From Oscillospiraceae bacterium (GTDB taxonomy: Bacteria; Bacillota; Clostridia; Oscillospirales; Oscillospiraceae), in the NCBI GenBank assembly GCA_031264545.1, contig JAISDV010000204.1:1-32033 (forward strand): a stretch of DNA of 32,033 nucleotides, given 5' to 3'. The translations under genes were made by a program, and so were the position numbers. The notes beneath the pieces are model-generated. The model was not told the origin of the DNA, made no database searches, and saw nothing but the letters and a program-made list of their open reading frames with translations. Shown piece by piece: positions 8,168 through 15,850 of this stretch. Position 1 is the stretch's first letter; every line of letters starts with the position of its first letter.

Positions 8168-8228
8168 CGGAAAGGGCGCCATACGACGAAAATGACGAAG
8201 ACGCCCGTACTTTAACCTAAAAATATTG

Positions 8229-8257
8229 TTGCAAACGCCACTTTGCTTGTGTATAAT
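8229..8257 (+). promoter_or_regulatory. Promoter of the EF-G-like gene
   Basis: TTGCAA (8229-8234), 17-nt spacer, TATAAT (8252-8257). The transcript would begin near 8264, about 50 bases ahead of the start codon. Confidence 0.85.
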
Positions 8258-8316
8258 CTTATTGTATGAGCTTTAACATCAGGTTAATATAAATTCAAGT
8301 AAGGAGAACCCCCAAC

Positions 8317-10356
8317 ATGAGCTATGCAATAAAGAACATACGCAATATCTGTCTCTTAGGCCACGGAGGCAACGGAAAAACCAGTCTTGCCGAGAGCATT
8401 CTTTTTATGACCGGCGCGACAGACAGGCTTGGAAGGGTGGCCGACGGGACGACGGTTTCCGATTTTGACTCGGAAGAGATCCGCCGCAAGATCAGCATCG
8501 CCGATTCCGCCATGTTCTGCGAATACGGCGGCGTTAAAATAAATATCATCGACACCCCGGGCTACTTCGACTTTGCCGGCGAGGTCGCCCAGGCGCTCCG
8601 CGTCGCGGACGCGGGCATCGTCGTCTGCTCGGCCAAGGACGGCCTGAACGTCGGCGCCGAGAAAGCCTGGAAGGCCCTCACGGAGGCTAAAAAGCCCCGC
8701 GCCATCTTCATCTCCAGGTCCGACGAGGAAAATGCGAATTACGATAGAGCCTTCAGCTCCCTGCGCGAAAAGTTCGGCGTCTCCGTCTGCCCGATGGTCG
8801 CGCCCATTGTTGAAAATGAAAAAATCACCGGCCTGATCGAGATCGCGACCAGGAAAGCTTATCAATTCGACGCGAAGGGCAAGCGCGGAGAGATTCCTGT
8901 GCCCGAAAGCATGCAGGCCGAGCTTTCCAAGCTCTACAACACCCTCGCGGAGGGTATCGCCGAGACCAGCGAGGAACTGATGGACAAATATTTCGGCGGC
9001 GAGGCCTTCACCCAGGCTGAAATGAGCGCCGCGCTCGGCGAGGGCCTGCGCGACGGCTCTATCTGCCCCGTCTTTTGCGGCAGCGCGCTTACCTTCCTCG
9101 GCGTCTCCCTGCTGCTCGATGCCATCGTCAGCTACTTTCCCACCCCGCACGAGGGCGCCGATCCGGTGAATGAAGCCGGACCCTCCGCAGCCGTTATTTA
9201 CAAAACCGTCTCCGACCAATACGGCAAATTCAGCCTGTTCAAGGTCGTTTCCGGCAAGATCACGAACGACATGACCCTCATCAATCCCCGCACGGGCACG
9301 AGCGAAAAGATCGGCCATATCTATGTCATGCAGGGCAAGAAGAATATCGAGGTCAACGAAATCTCCTGCGGAGACCTCGGCGCGGTGTCCAAGCTCTCGG
9401 ACACCAAGACGGGCGATACGCTCTGCGCGGCCTCGCTCAACAAGGCGCTTCCGGGCATCAGCTATGCCGCCCCCTGCTACGCCATGGCCATCGCCCCCAA
9501 GACTAAGGGGCAGGAAGACAAGATCGCCATGGGTCTTTCCCGCCTTTCCGAGGAGGATCTCACTTTCACCTATACCAACAACGCCGAAACGCATCAGCTC
9601 GTCATCTCCGGCGCGGGCGATATCCACCTGGACACGCTCTGCTCCAAGCTCAGGAACAAGTTCGGCGTTGACGTCGTGCTGAGCCCCGCCCGCGTACCCT
9701 ACCGCGAGAAGATCCGCGGCAAGGTCAAGGTCCAGGGACGCCACAAGAAGCAGTCCGGCGGACACGGCCAGTTCGGCGACGTCTGGATCGAATTCGAGCC
9801 GCAGAGCGAAACCGAAGACCTCGTTTTCGCTGAAAGCGTCTTCGGCGGCGCGGTTCCCAAAAACTTCTTCCCCGCCGTTGAGAAGGGTCTCCGCGAGAGC
9901 ATCCAGAAGGGTGTGCTCGCGGGCTACCCGGTCGTTTTTCTCAAGGCCACGCTGGTCGATGGTTCCTATCACCCCGTCGACTCCTCTGAAATGGCCTTTA
10001 AAACCGCCGCCAGTCTCGCCTATAAGGCCGGCCTTCCCAAGGCGAACCCCGTGATCCTCGAGCCGATCGCTTCTCTCAAAGTCACAATTCCGGACGCCTA
10101 TATGGGCGATATCATGTCCGACCTTTCCAAGCGCCGCGGCAACCCCATGGGCATGAGCGCACATGACGGTATGCAGATCGTCGAAGCCGAGGTTCCGATG
10201 GCCGAAATGGGCAGCTATGCCATCGACCTGCGCTCTATGACGCAGGGACGCGGCAGCTTCACCTTCGCGTTCGTCCGTTATGAGGAAACCCCCGCTATGA
10301 TTCAGCAAAAGATCATAGAGGAGGCCAAGGCGCTCGCCTCCGGCGACGAGGACTGA
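8317..10356 (+). CDS. fusA: Elongation factor G-like GTPase (EF-G2 type)
   Basis: A 679-aa translational GTPase in the size range and domain order of EF-G. The G domain shows G1 GHGGNGKT at 15-22 and G3 DTPGY at 79-83. The G4 motif, normally NKxD, reads SRSD at 133-136, an unusual change in the guanine-specificity loop. Domains II-V follow, including RGNPMGM and the C-terminal TQGRGSF of EF-G domain V. The opening IRNICLLGHGGNGKTSLAE, and then a DGTTVSDFDSEEIRRKISI stretch, is typical of the second EF-G class of Clostridia and relatives rather than the fusA of the str operon. AAGGAG (8301-8306) lies 10 bases before ATG. It is monocistronic. Confidence 0.9.
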   Translation: MSYAIKNIRNICLLGHGGNGKTSLAESILFMTGATDRLGRVADGTTVSDFDSEEIRRKISIADSAMFCEYGGVKINIIDTPGYFDFAGEVAQALRVADAGIVVCSAKDGLNVGAEKAWKALTEAKKPRAIFISRSDEENANYDRAFSSLREKFGVSVCPMVAPIVENEKITGLIEIATRKAYQFDAKGKRGEIPVPESMQAELSKLYNTLAEGIAETSEELMDKYFGGEAFTQAEMSAALGEGLRDGSICPVFCGSALTFLGVSLLLDAIVSYFPTPHEGADPVNEAGPSAAVIYKTVSDQYGKFSLFKVVSGKITNDMTLINPRTGTSEKIGHIYVMQGKKNIEVNEISCGDLGAVSKLSDTKTGDTLCAASLNKALPGISYAAPCYAMAIAPKTKGQEDKIAMGLSRLSEEDLTFTYTNNAETHQLVISGAGDIHLDTLCSKLRNKFGVDVVLSPARVPYREKIRGKVKVQGRHKKQSGGHGQFGDVWIEFEPQSETEDLVFAESVFGGAVPKNFFPAVEKGLRESIQKGVLAGYPVVFLKATLVDGSYHPVDSSEMAFKTAASLAYKAGLPKANPVILEPIASLKVTIPDAYMGDIMSDLSKRRGNPMGMSAHDGMQIVEAEVPMAEMGSYAIDLRSMTQGRGSFTFAFVRYEETPAMIQQKIIEEAKALASGDED

Positions 10357-10394
10357 CGGCAGGCCCTCTCTCAACGCGCCGCAGCATAAAACAG

Positions 10395-10410
10395 TGCGCA
10401 CATGCGTATG
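10395..10410 (-). repeat. GTGCGCAC-core 3'-end repeat, copy 2
   Basis: On the minus strand, CATACGCATGTGCGCAC lies about 11 bases past the rpoN stop codon. It matches the copies after the BRO-like and decarboxylase genes except for a two-base deletion. Confidence 0.55.
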
Positions 10411-10420
10411 AAATTATTGT

Positions 10421-11746
10421 TTATGAATACACCCTGCGACGCGAGGAGGCCGGAATGCCCAGCTCGTCGCGGTATTTGGCGACTGTACGGCGGCTGACGC
10501 TTATACCGAGTCTCTTCAAGCTTTCCGCTATTTCCCCGTCGCTGAGCGGGGACTGCCTGTCCTCGCCGAGGATGATGCTCTGTATGCTGTTTTCGATACT
10601 GTTTTTCGTCATGGTCGGATGCGCTTCTGCCGTGGGCTTCGGGAAAAAATAATCCGTCGGAAACAGCCCCCAGTCGCACTCGACATACTTGTCCTTGAGC
10701 GCGCGGCTTACGGTTGATTCGCTCCTGACGATCCGCTCCGCCAGCTCTTTACGGCTGAAGGGCAGGAGGTAGTCCGGCCCGCTCTCGAAAAAGGCCCGCT
10801 GGCTGTTTAAAAGCTGGGACGCGCAGTCCATGAGCGTTTCACACCGCTGCCTGATGCTGTCCCGCAGCCATTGGGCCTTTTTCATGTTTTCGTACAGAAA
10901 GGTCCGGACGGTCTCGTTATCCGTCTCCTTATATATTTTCGAATAGGTATCGTCGATCATAATGCTGTCCGCGCGAAGCTGGTTCAGCTCGACGGCGAAG
11001 CCCTTTTCCCGTTTAAAAATCCTGATGTCCGGCGCGATATATCCGCTGCCCCTGTGCCTGGTCTCCATCATCAGGGGTTTGGGGTCGAGCGTTTTGATGA
11101 GCTGCTGGGCGCTCACGACGCGTTGGAGGGGAAGGCCTGTTTTCCTCGCGATCTGCGGAAGCTGGTTTTTCCCGAGAAGCTCGAGGTGATCCTGCGCGAT
11201 CTTCCAGGCGTCGCTGTCCTTGAGACCCTTCCGCTCAAGCTGGAGCAGAATGCACTCGCGCGGATTGAACGCGCCGACGCCCGCGGGCTCGAGCGAGCGA
11301 AGAAGATCGAGCGCCGTTTTGAGATCGTTCAGCGAAATATTCGAGGCCTGCGCAAGGCGCTCCACATCGTCGTAATACAGATAGCCGTTTTCATCGAGCA
11401 GGTAGATCAGCGCGTAGCCGATATGCTCGATCTCCAGAGACGGCCTGAGCATCGCAAACTGCAGGCGGAGACTCATAATCGGCGAGTTGTCGTCGTCCGC
11501 GACGATATCCGCAAGGACGGCCTCATTGTTGTCGTCGGTCGCATAATGGGAGTTCCGGCGGCACTTTTCCGCGTAGTCGATGCTGTCAAAGGTGATAACG
11601 GGATTTTCCTCAAGCTCCTTCATAAGATAGTCGTAAAGCTCTGTGGAAGGCATCTGAAGCACCCGCAGAGACTGCAGCATACGCGGAGAAAGGATCTGCA
11701 CCTGCTCCTGTTCCTGCATCTGGTGGGCGGCGAAGCTGTTTTCCAA
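10421..11746 (-). CDS. rpoN: RNA polymerase sigma-54 factor
   Basis: Sigma-54 (RpoN/SigL) directs RNA polymerase to -24/-12 promoters and needs an ATP-dependent enhancer-binding activator. From a TTG start at 11746 the protein is 441 aa. Region I is present (MQEQEQVQILSPRMLQSLRVL), as are the core-binding region, the helix-turn-helix (ERIVRSESTVSRALKDKYVE) and the C-terminal RpoN box (SRRTVAKYRDELGIP). TTG is preferred because AGGAGG (11754-11759, minus strand) lies 7 bases upstream and region I then begins near the N-terminus; an in-frame ATG at 11833 would add 29 residues unlike the family. It has its own promoter. Confidence 0.93.
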   Translation of the reverse strand: MENSFAAHQMQEQEQVQILSPRMLQSLRVLQMPSTELYDYLMKELEENPVITFDSIDYAEKCRRNSHYATDDNNEAVLADIVADDDNSPIMSLRLQFAMLRPSLEIEHIGYALIYLLDENGYLYYDDVERLAQASNISLNDLKTALDLLRSLEPAGVGAFNPRECILLQLERKGLKDSDAWKIAQDHLELLGKNQLPQIARKTGLPLQRVVSAQQLIKTLDPKPLMMETRHRGSGYIAPDIRIFKREKGFAVELNQLRADSIMIDDTYSKIYKETDNETVRTFLYENMKKAQWLRDSIRQRCETLMDCASQLLNSQRAFFESGPDYLLPFSRKELAERIVRSESTVSRALKDKYVECDWGLFPTDYFFPKPTAEAHPTMTKNSIENSIQSIILGEDRQSPLSDGEIAESLKRLGISVSRRTVAKYRDELGIPASSRRRVYS

Positions 11747-11893
11747 GGCGCTGCCTCCTATCTCATCAAGTCGGGTTTTGACAGAGAAAAGCGTTTCAGG
11801 CTCGTGCGGGGGCACACGCCGGAGCTGCGGCACAGGGCCGTGCCCGATTCTGCTTAAAGGCTCCGGGCAAATGACAAAAAATTATCGGAAGCT

Positions 11894-11930
11894 GCTATAA
11901 AATTATAGCATGCTGACCAACTTTTATCAA
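11894..11930 (-). promoter_or_regulatory. rpoN promoter with an overlapping inverted repeat
   Basis: On the minus strand: TTGATA (11930-11925), 17-nt spacer, TATAAT (11907-11902), with an extended TGC before the -10. The inverted repeat GCTATAA-AA-TTATAGC (11894-11909) covers the -10 and start region and could be an operator. Confidence 0.75.
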
Positions 11931-11963
11931 GACGGCAGCCTTCTCCAATTGTCGTATTATGCG

Positions 11964-12009
11964 AAAAAGCTTCGCCGCCGCAGGATTCGGGCACTGCGGC
12001 GGCGAAGCT
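11964..12009 (-). terminator. Intrinsic terminator of the SCIFF-to-PAP2 transcript
   Basis: A perfect 16-bp stem (11968-11983 with 11994-12009, 10-nt loop) followed on the minus strand by TTTT. It touches the last base of the PAP2 stop codon. Confidence 0.85.
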
Positions 12010-12566
12010 CACTGTCCTTTACCCTGCTGGGCCTGCGGGCTGCAATATCGCCGCAAAAGCAGGAAAACGGCGAGCGAAACCAGTGTGCCGACGAGCATGC
12101 CGGCCAGAACGTCGCTCGGGTAGTGTACCCCGACATAGCAGCGCGAAAAGGCGATCAGCACGGCGGGGATATAAGCGAGCGCGCCGCGCCTGCCGAAGGC
12201 CAGCGCAAGAGCGATGGCGGCGGCGAAGCTCGAGTTCGCGTGGCCGGACGGGAAGGAATACGAGCTGAGCGGAGCGACGAGGATCTCGAGTCCCGGCACG
12301 GCGTCGTAGGGTCTTGCCCGCGCGACCAGCGCTTTGATCAGAAAATCGTTTACAACGTATGCCGCGAGCAGGCAGATCAACATAAAAAATCCGCCAAGCC
12401 TTGTCTTCTTGGGAATGAGCAGAACAAGGCCCGTCAGTATCCAGCAGATTCCGGAATTGCCGATCAGAGAGAAAAAGACCATCAGGCCGGTGAGAAAAGG
12501 CGCGCGGAGCTGTGTCTGAATACAGAGGAGGGCGCCTGAGTCCAGACTCTGAATAAGCCCGGTCAC
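12009..12566 (-). CDS. PAP2-family membrane phosphatase
   Basis: A 185-aa integral membrane protein with about five membrane segments. It has the three PAP2 motifs in order: KALVARARP (about 78-86, KxxxxxxRP), PSGH (about 106-109) and SRCYVGVHYPSDV (about 140-152), which together form the histidine phosphatase site. Members hydrolyse lipid phosphates such as undecaprenyl pyrophosphate or phosphatidic acid at the membrane; the substrate here is not determined. The start is GTG at 12566, overlapping the stop of the upstream gene as GTGA, so the two are translationally coupled. It is the last gene before a strong terminator. Confidence 0.88.
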   Translation of the reverse strand: MTGLIQSLDSGALLCIQTQLRAPFLTGLMVFFSLIGNSGICWILTGLVLLIPKKTRLGGFFMLICLLAAYVVNDFLIKALVARARPYDAVPGLEILVAPLSSYSFPSGHANSSFAAAIALALAFGRRGALAYIPAVLIAFSRCYVGVHYPSDVLAGMLVGTLVSLAVFLLLRRYCSPQAQQGKGQ

Positions 12567-13276
12567 GGCTTTAGCTCCACGACCGCGTTTTCCTCCATGA
12601 GGGTCTTATGCGCGTGGTAAACGCGCTTGCGGGCCGGAACGAAGCCGCGTACGTTCGTCAGCGGAAAAATCCAGCTGTATGGGCCGATATGCGTGCCCGG
12701 CTGGGTGACGGCGTTTGCGCCGAGACGCGCGCTGTCACCGAGAATACAGCCGAAAAAGCTGTCACCGAGGTCGATGCGTGTCTCGCCCAGCTTCAGCACG
12801 GCGTTGGTCTGGTCAAATTTCCGGTTCGCCGTGATCGCGCCGCTGCCGATCCGTGCGGAAGCGCCGAGGACGCTGTCTCCCGCGAAGGCAAGCGAAGCGA
12901 TTTTCGCGCCGCCGAAGAGGACGCAGTGCTTGAGCTCGCTGCCGTGGCCGATGCTGCAGCCGTCGGCGATGATCGTGTTTGGGCGTATCACCGCGCCGGG
13001 CATGATTTCACAATTTTTACCGATATAGACCGGGCCGATGACGGTCACGCCGTTATAGATGACCGTCCCCTCCCCGATAAAGTAATTGCCGTACAGCTCA
13101 GGCGCGTCTCCGCGTATTTCGGCGTAGTTTTCTTTAACACCCGGTTCGGCAATATGCTCCTTTAGGTAGATTTTCGCCTTATGAAGTATCTCGTAAGCTT
13201 CGGAAATGCCGTCAAAGAAGTTTTCGATCGGAAATTTGTCGCGCTTCTGAAAATAGTAGTCGAGCTTTGTGGACAT
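12563..13276 (-). CDS. Left-handed beta-helix acyl/nucleotidyltransferase-like protein
   Basis: A 237-aa protein. After an N-terminal helical part (1-60), residues about 65-215 are hexapeptide repeats of the left-handed beta-helix type (for example a VIGPVYIGKNCEIMPGAVI stretch, then IADGCSIGHGSEL). It resembles the C-terminal half of GlmU-type sugar-phosphate nucleotidyl/acetyltransferases, but the nucleotidyltransferase domain is absent. The substrate is unknown; an acyltransferase or a structural/regulatory role is possible. ATG at 13276 follows a double ribosome site, GGAGGAGG (13281-13288). The gene overlaps PAP2 by 4 bases. Confidence 0.75.
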   Translation of the reverse strand: MSTKLDYYFQKRDKFPIENFFDGISEAYEILHKAKIYLKEHIAEPGVKENYAEIRGDAPELYGNYFIGEGTVIYNGVTVIGPVYIGKNCEIMPGAVIRPNTIIADGCSIGHGSELKHCVLFGGAKIASLAFAGDSVLGASARIGSGAITANRKFDQTNAVLKLGETRIDLGDSFFGCILGDSARLGANAVTQPGTHIGPYSWIFPLTNVRGFVPARKRVYHAHKTLMEENAVVELKP

Positions 13277-13354
13277 GGTGCCTCCTCCTTACAGCCTGGC
13301 CGGCGATGGCCGCACGGACCCCGGACAGACGGTTTTGCCCGGCGCGCAGCGGCC

Positions 13355-14290
13355 TCAGTATTTATATTTCCCTCCACCCAAAAACTCCGTGAGCAAGGCG
13401 TCCCGGGGCAAAAGCTTCGGGTCGATCGGCTCAAAGAGCGCGAAAGCGGATGCGATGTCCCGCAGCTCCGCGCAGCGTTCCGCACTATCGGGAACATTTG
13501 CGAAAAGCTTCTGTGCAACCGGCTTCATAATACAAACCTCATAGGGCAGGGAGGAATCGAATTTCCAGTCCGCTTTGTCCTTGAAAGGGCTGATGTGTGC
13601 CTTCTCGCCGCGGCGGACGTTCGCCCAAATCCCGAAGGTATATTCCGGCGAGGCCCCGCGAAAGAGTTTATCACGCACAACACGGCGGACAAGCCGCATC
13701 CAGGTGCCTTTGAAGCAGAGCTCTCCTGCGCCGTTTTCAACGTTTGACCGCGCACTGATATAGAGTCTGAGCGCATCGGGATTTGCGGCGGTCAGCGTAT
13801 CGTTGAGCGCATGGATACCTTCAACAACGACAATGTCATTTTTTCCGATCTTCAGCCTTTTTGAAGGGCTGTCAGCCCGGCGCTGCTCGGCAAAAAGGTA
13901 TTTCGGCACTTCGACGGTCTCGCCCGCTGCCAGCTTATGAAAATGTGCGCTGAGCAGTTCCATGTCCACACACTGCGGCGCCTCGAGGTCCGGCTCGCCG
14001 GCGGCGGTTCTCGGTGAATTTTCGTCGATCGTCCGGAAATAGCTGTCCATCGCAAGCGCGGTAGTGTTTATCCCGCGGCGGGACAGCTCCTCCTCGAGCT
14101 TTTTCGCGGTCGTCGTTTTCCCGCTGCCGGAAGGGCCGCTCATCAGGACGATCGGGCTTTCACTGCGGTGCTTCTGGATAAGATCCGCAGCATAGCGCAC
14201 TTTCGCGTCATAATCCGCGTTGCACGCCAGAATAAAGTCCCCGGGGGACTTTATTGCCCGCTCGTTGATCTCGTCGAGAAAAAATGCCAT
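13355..14290 (-). CDS. Uridine kinase-like nucleoside kinase
   Basis: A 311-aa P-loop kinase of the uridine kinase/phosphoribulokinase family. The Walker A is GPSGSGKT at 52-59, followed by LAMDSYFRTIDEN (the Asp expected to contact the nucleoside) and a VVVEGIHALND strand around 157-167. It is longer than classical Udk (about 210 aa), with a C-terminal extension after residue 240 and a 45-residue N-terminal lead. The likely activity is ATP-dependent phosphorylation of a nucleoside or similar alcohol. It lies 78 bases upstream of the beta-helix gene and 72 bases downstream of hemZ, on one transcript. Confidence 0.78.
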   Translation of the reverse strand: MAFFLDEINERAIKSPGDFILACNADYDAKVRYAADLIQKHRSESPIVLMSGPSGSGKTTTAKKLEEELSRRGINTTALAMDSYFRTIDENSPRTAAGEPDLEAPQCVDMELLSAHFHKLAAGETVEVPKYLFAEQRRADSPSKRLKIGKNDIVVVEGIHALNDTLTAANPDALRLYISARSNVENGAGELCFKGTWMRLVRRVVRDKLFRGASPEYTFGIWANVRRGEKAHISPFKDKADWKFDSSLPYEVCIMKPVAQKLFANVPDSAERCAELRDIASAFALFEPIDPKLLPRDALLTEFLGGGKYKY

Positions 14291-14362
14291 TGGCTGTACC
14301 TCCCATGTGCGATCTTGCTGTTCCGGCTGCGTTGTCCGCCTTGACCGGCGGCCAATTCCGGC

Positions 14363-15850
14363 TCAGCGTTTTTCCGCGTCGCCGCATTTCGCAAGCAAGC
14401 CGGAGATCTTATTTTTATCCGAAATGACTTTTTCGATACTGCCGATATATTCCGCGGGATATTTCGGATTGAATATGCGCTCAATACGCCCCCCGCCGCA
14501 GCACAGCTTCGTGGAAGCGCCGCCGCCGAGAGAAATGACCGAGCAAAGCTCTTCCATTATACATATGTTGTAGAGGCTTTCCGTGCTATCCCGCTGCCAG
14601 CCGACATTTTCAAAGCCGCCGGACATATATTTCTGGCGGTACAGGTAATATGGGGCATAGCCTGCCGTAAACAGGGCGGCGTTCGCATAGTCCAGCATTT
14701 TCCCGACCGCTGCGGGCGCGGGGCGCTCAGTCCCGCCGAGCATGAGCTCAGAGCCTTTTTTCAGCGCAAGCGTGTGGACTGTAATGTTTTCAGGAGAAAG
14801 CCGCAAAACAGCGTCCAGCGTTCTCCCGAAGCCCTCCGGCGTGTCCAGCGGCAGACCCGCGATGAGATCCATATTGACCTGAAATCCGCCCGCCTCGGCA
14901 ACGCGCGCGAGCGCGTCCAAAACGTCCCGGGCCGTATGCTTCCTGCCGATGGCCTCGAGCACGCTGTCGTCCATGGTCTGAGGATTGACGCTGACCCGCG
15001 TGACGCCGCGGCGTTTCAGCACCGTGAGCTTTTCCGCCGTGATCGTGTCCGGCCGGCCGGCCTCGACCGTGTATTCGCGGACAGCGGACAGGTCAAAGGC
15101 CTCCGAGAGCCGTCCGCACAGGAAGTCGAGCTGCTCCGCCGAGAGGACCGTCGGCGTCCCCCCGCCCATATAGACGCTGACCGGACGAAGGCCGAGACCG
15201 CACATCACCTGTGCCGTCGCCGCGAGCTCACGGTCAAGCGCCGCGAGGTATTCGGGAATGAGCCTCATACTCTTCCGGACGGCCTGGCTGACAAAGCTGC
15301 AGTAGGCGCAGCGCGTCGGGCAGAAGGGAATCCCAATATAAAGGCAGACGTCGTTTGTCCGCAGACTGCGGGCACAGTCCAGTCCGGCCCCGGCCGTGTA
15401 CAGGCACAGCCGCGCCCGGTCGGGGCTGACCCCGTAATCCCGCATGAAGGCGGAAAGCGCCGCCTTGTTCCGCATGCCGGTTTCCAGCAGATTGGAAAGG
15501 AGCTTTCCCGGTCTTATGCCTGTGAGCGAACCCCAGACCGGCTTTTCAAGCCCGGACTTCAGCGCGGCACGATAAAAAGAAAGCTTGATTATCCTCTGAA
15601 GATATTTTGCCCGCATCAATTCGCCGCTCAACGCTGAAACGCCGACCGCGGCTTTCCCGAGGTAACGCGCGTCCTCCAGAAAAAGCCTGCATACCGCGGT
15701 ATATCTCTCGGCGCCCTTATAGAGATAAAGCTCCGCCCTGTCCCCCTCCGGCGCTTCCGCAGGATATTCCGGACGCTCCCCTGGAAACAGGGTCAGCAGC
15801 ATCTGCTCGGCTGCGTAACGGTACCCGTGACCATAAAGAAACAGCTTCAT
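14363..15850 (-). CDS. hemZ: Coproporphyrinogen dehydrogenase HemZ (oxygen-independent, HemN-related)
   Basis: A 495-aa radical-SAM protein. The cluster motif is CxxxCxYC at C177, C181 and C184 (CPTRCAYC), followed by the SAM-binding YMGGGTPT. The N-terminal 160 residues, including GSLTGIRPGKL, are the HemZ-specific extension that separates this family from plain HemN. HemN-like enzymes oxidatively decarboxylate coproporphyrinogen III; some relatives (HemW) are heme chaperones, so the activity is inferred from the family. It starts at ATG 15850, overlapping the SCIFF maturase stop by 4 bases (ATGA). Confidence 0.88.
   Translation of the reverse strand: MKLFLYGHGYRYAAEQMLLTLFPGERPEYPAEAPEGDRAELYLYKGAERYTAVCRLFLEDARYLGKAAVGVSALSGELMRAKYLQRIIKLSFYRAALKSGLEKPVWGSLTGIRPGKLLSNLLETGMRNKAALSAFMRDYGVSPDRARLCLYTAGAGLDCARSLRTNDVCLYIGIPFCPTRCAYCSFVSQAVRKSMRLIPEYLAALDRELAATAQVMCGLGLRPVSVYMGGGTPTVLSAEQLDFLCGRLSEAFDLSAVREYTVEAGRPDTITAEKLTVLKRRGVTRVSVNPQTMDDSVLEAIGRKHTARDVLDALARVAEAGGFQVNMDLIAGLPLDTPEGFGRTLDAVLRLSPENITVHTLALKKGSELMLGGTERPAPAAVGKMLDYANAALFTAGYAPYYLYRQKYMSGGFENVGWQRDSTESLYNICIMEELCSVISLGGGASTKLCCGGGRIERIFNPKYPAEYIGSIEKVISDKNKISGLLAKCGDAEKR

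Noticed and set aside
8356-10401. Very long open frame (about 680 codons) antisense to the EF-G-like gene
   Set aside because: GC-rich coding DNA often leaves the opposite strand open. The translation is low-complexity and matches no family, while the plus strand is unmistakably EF-G.
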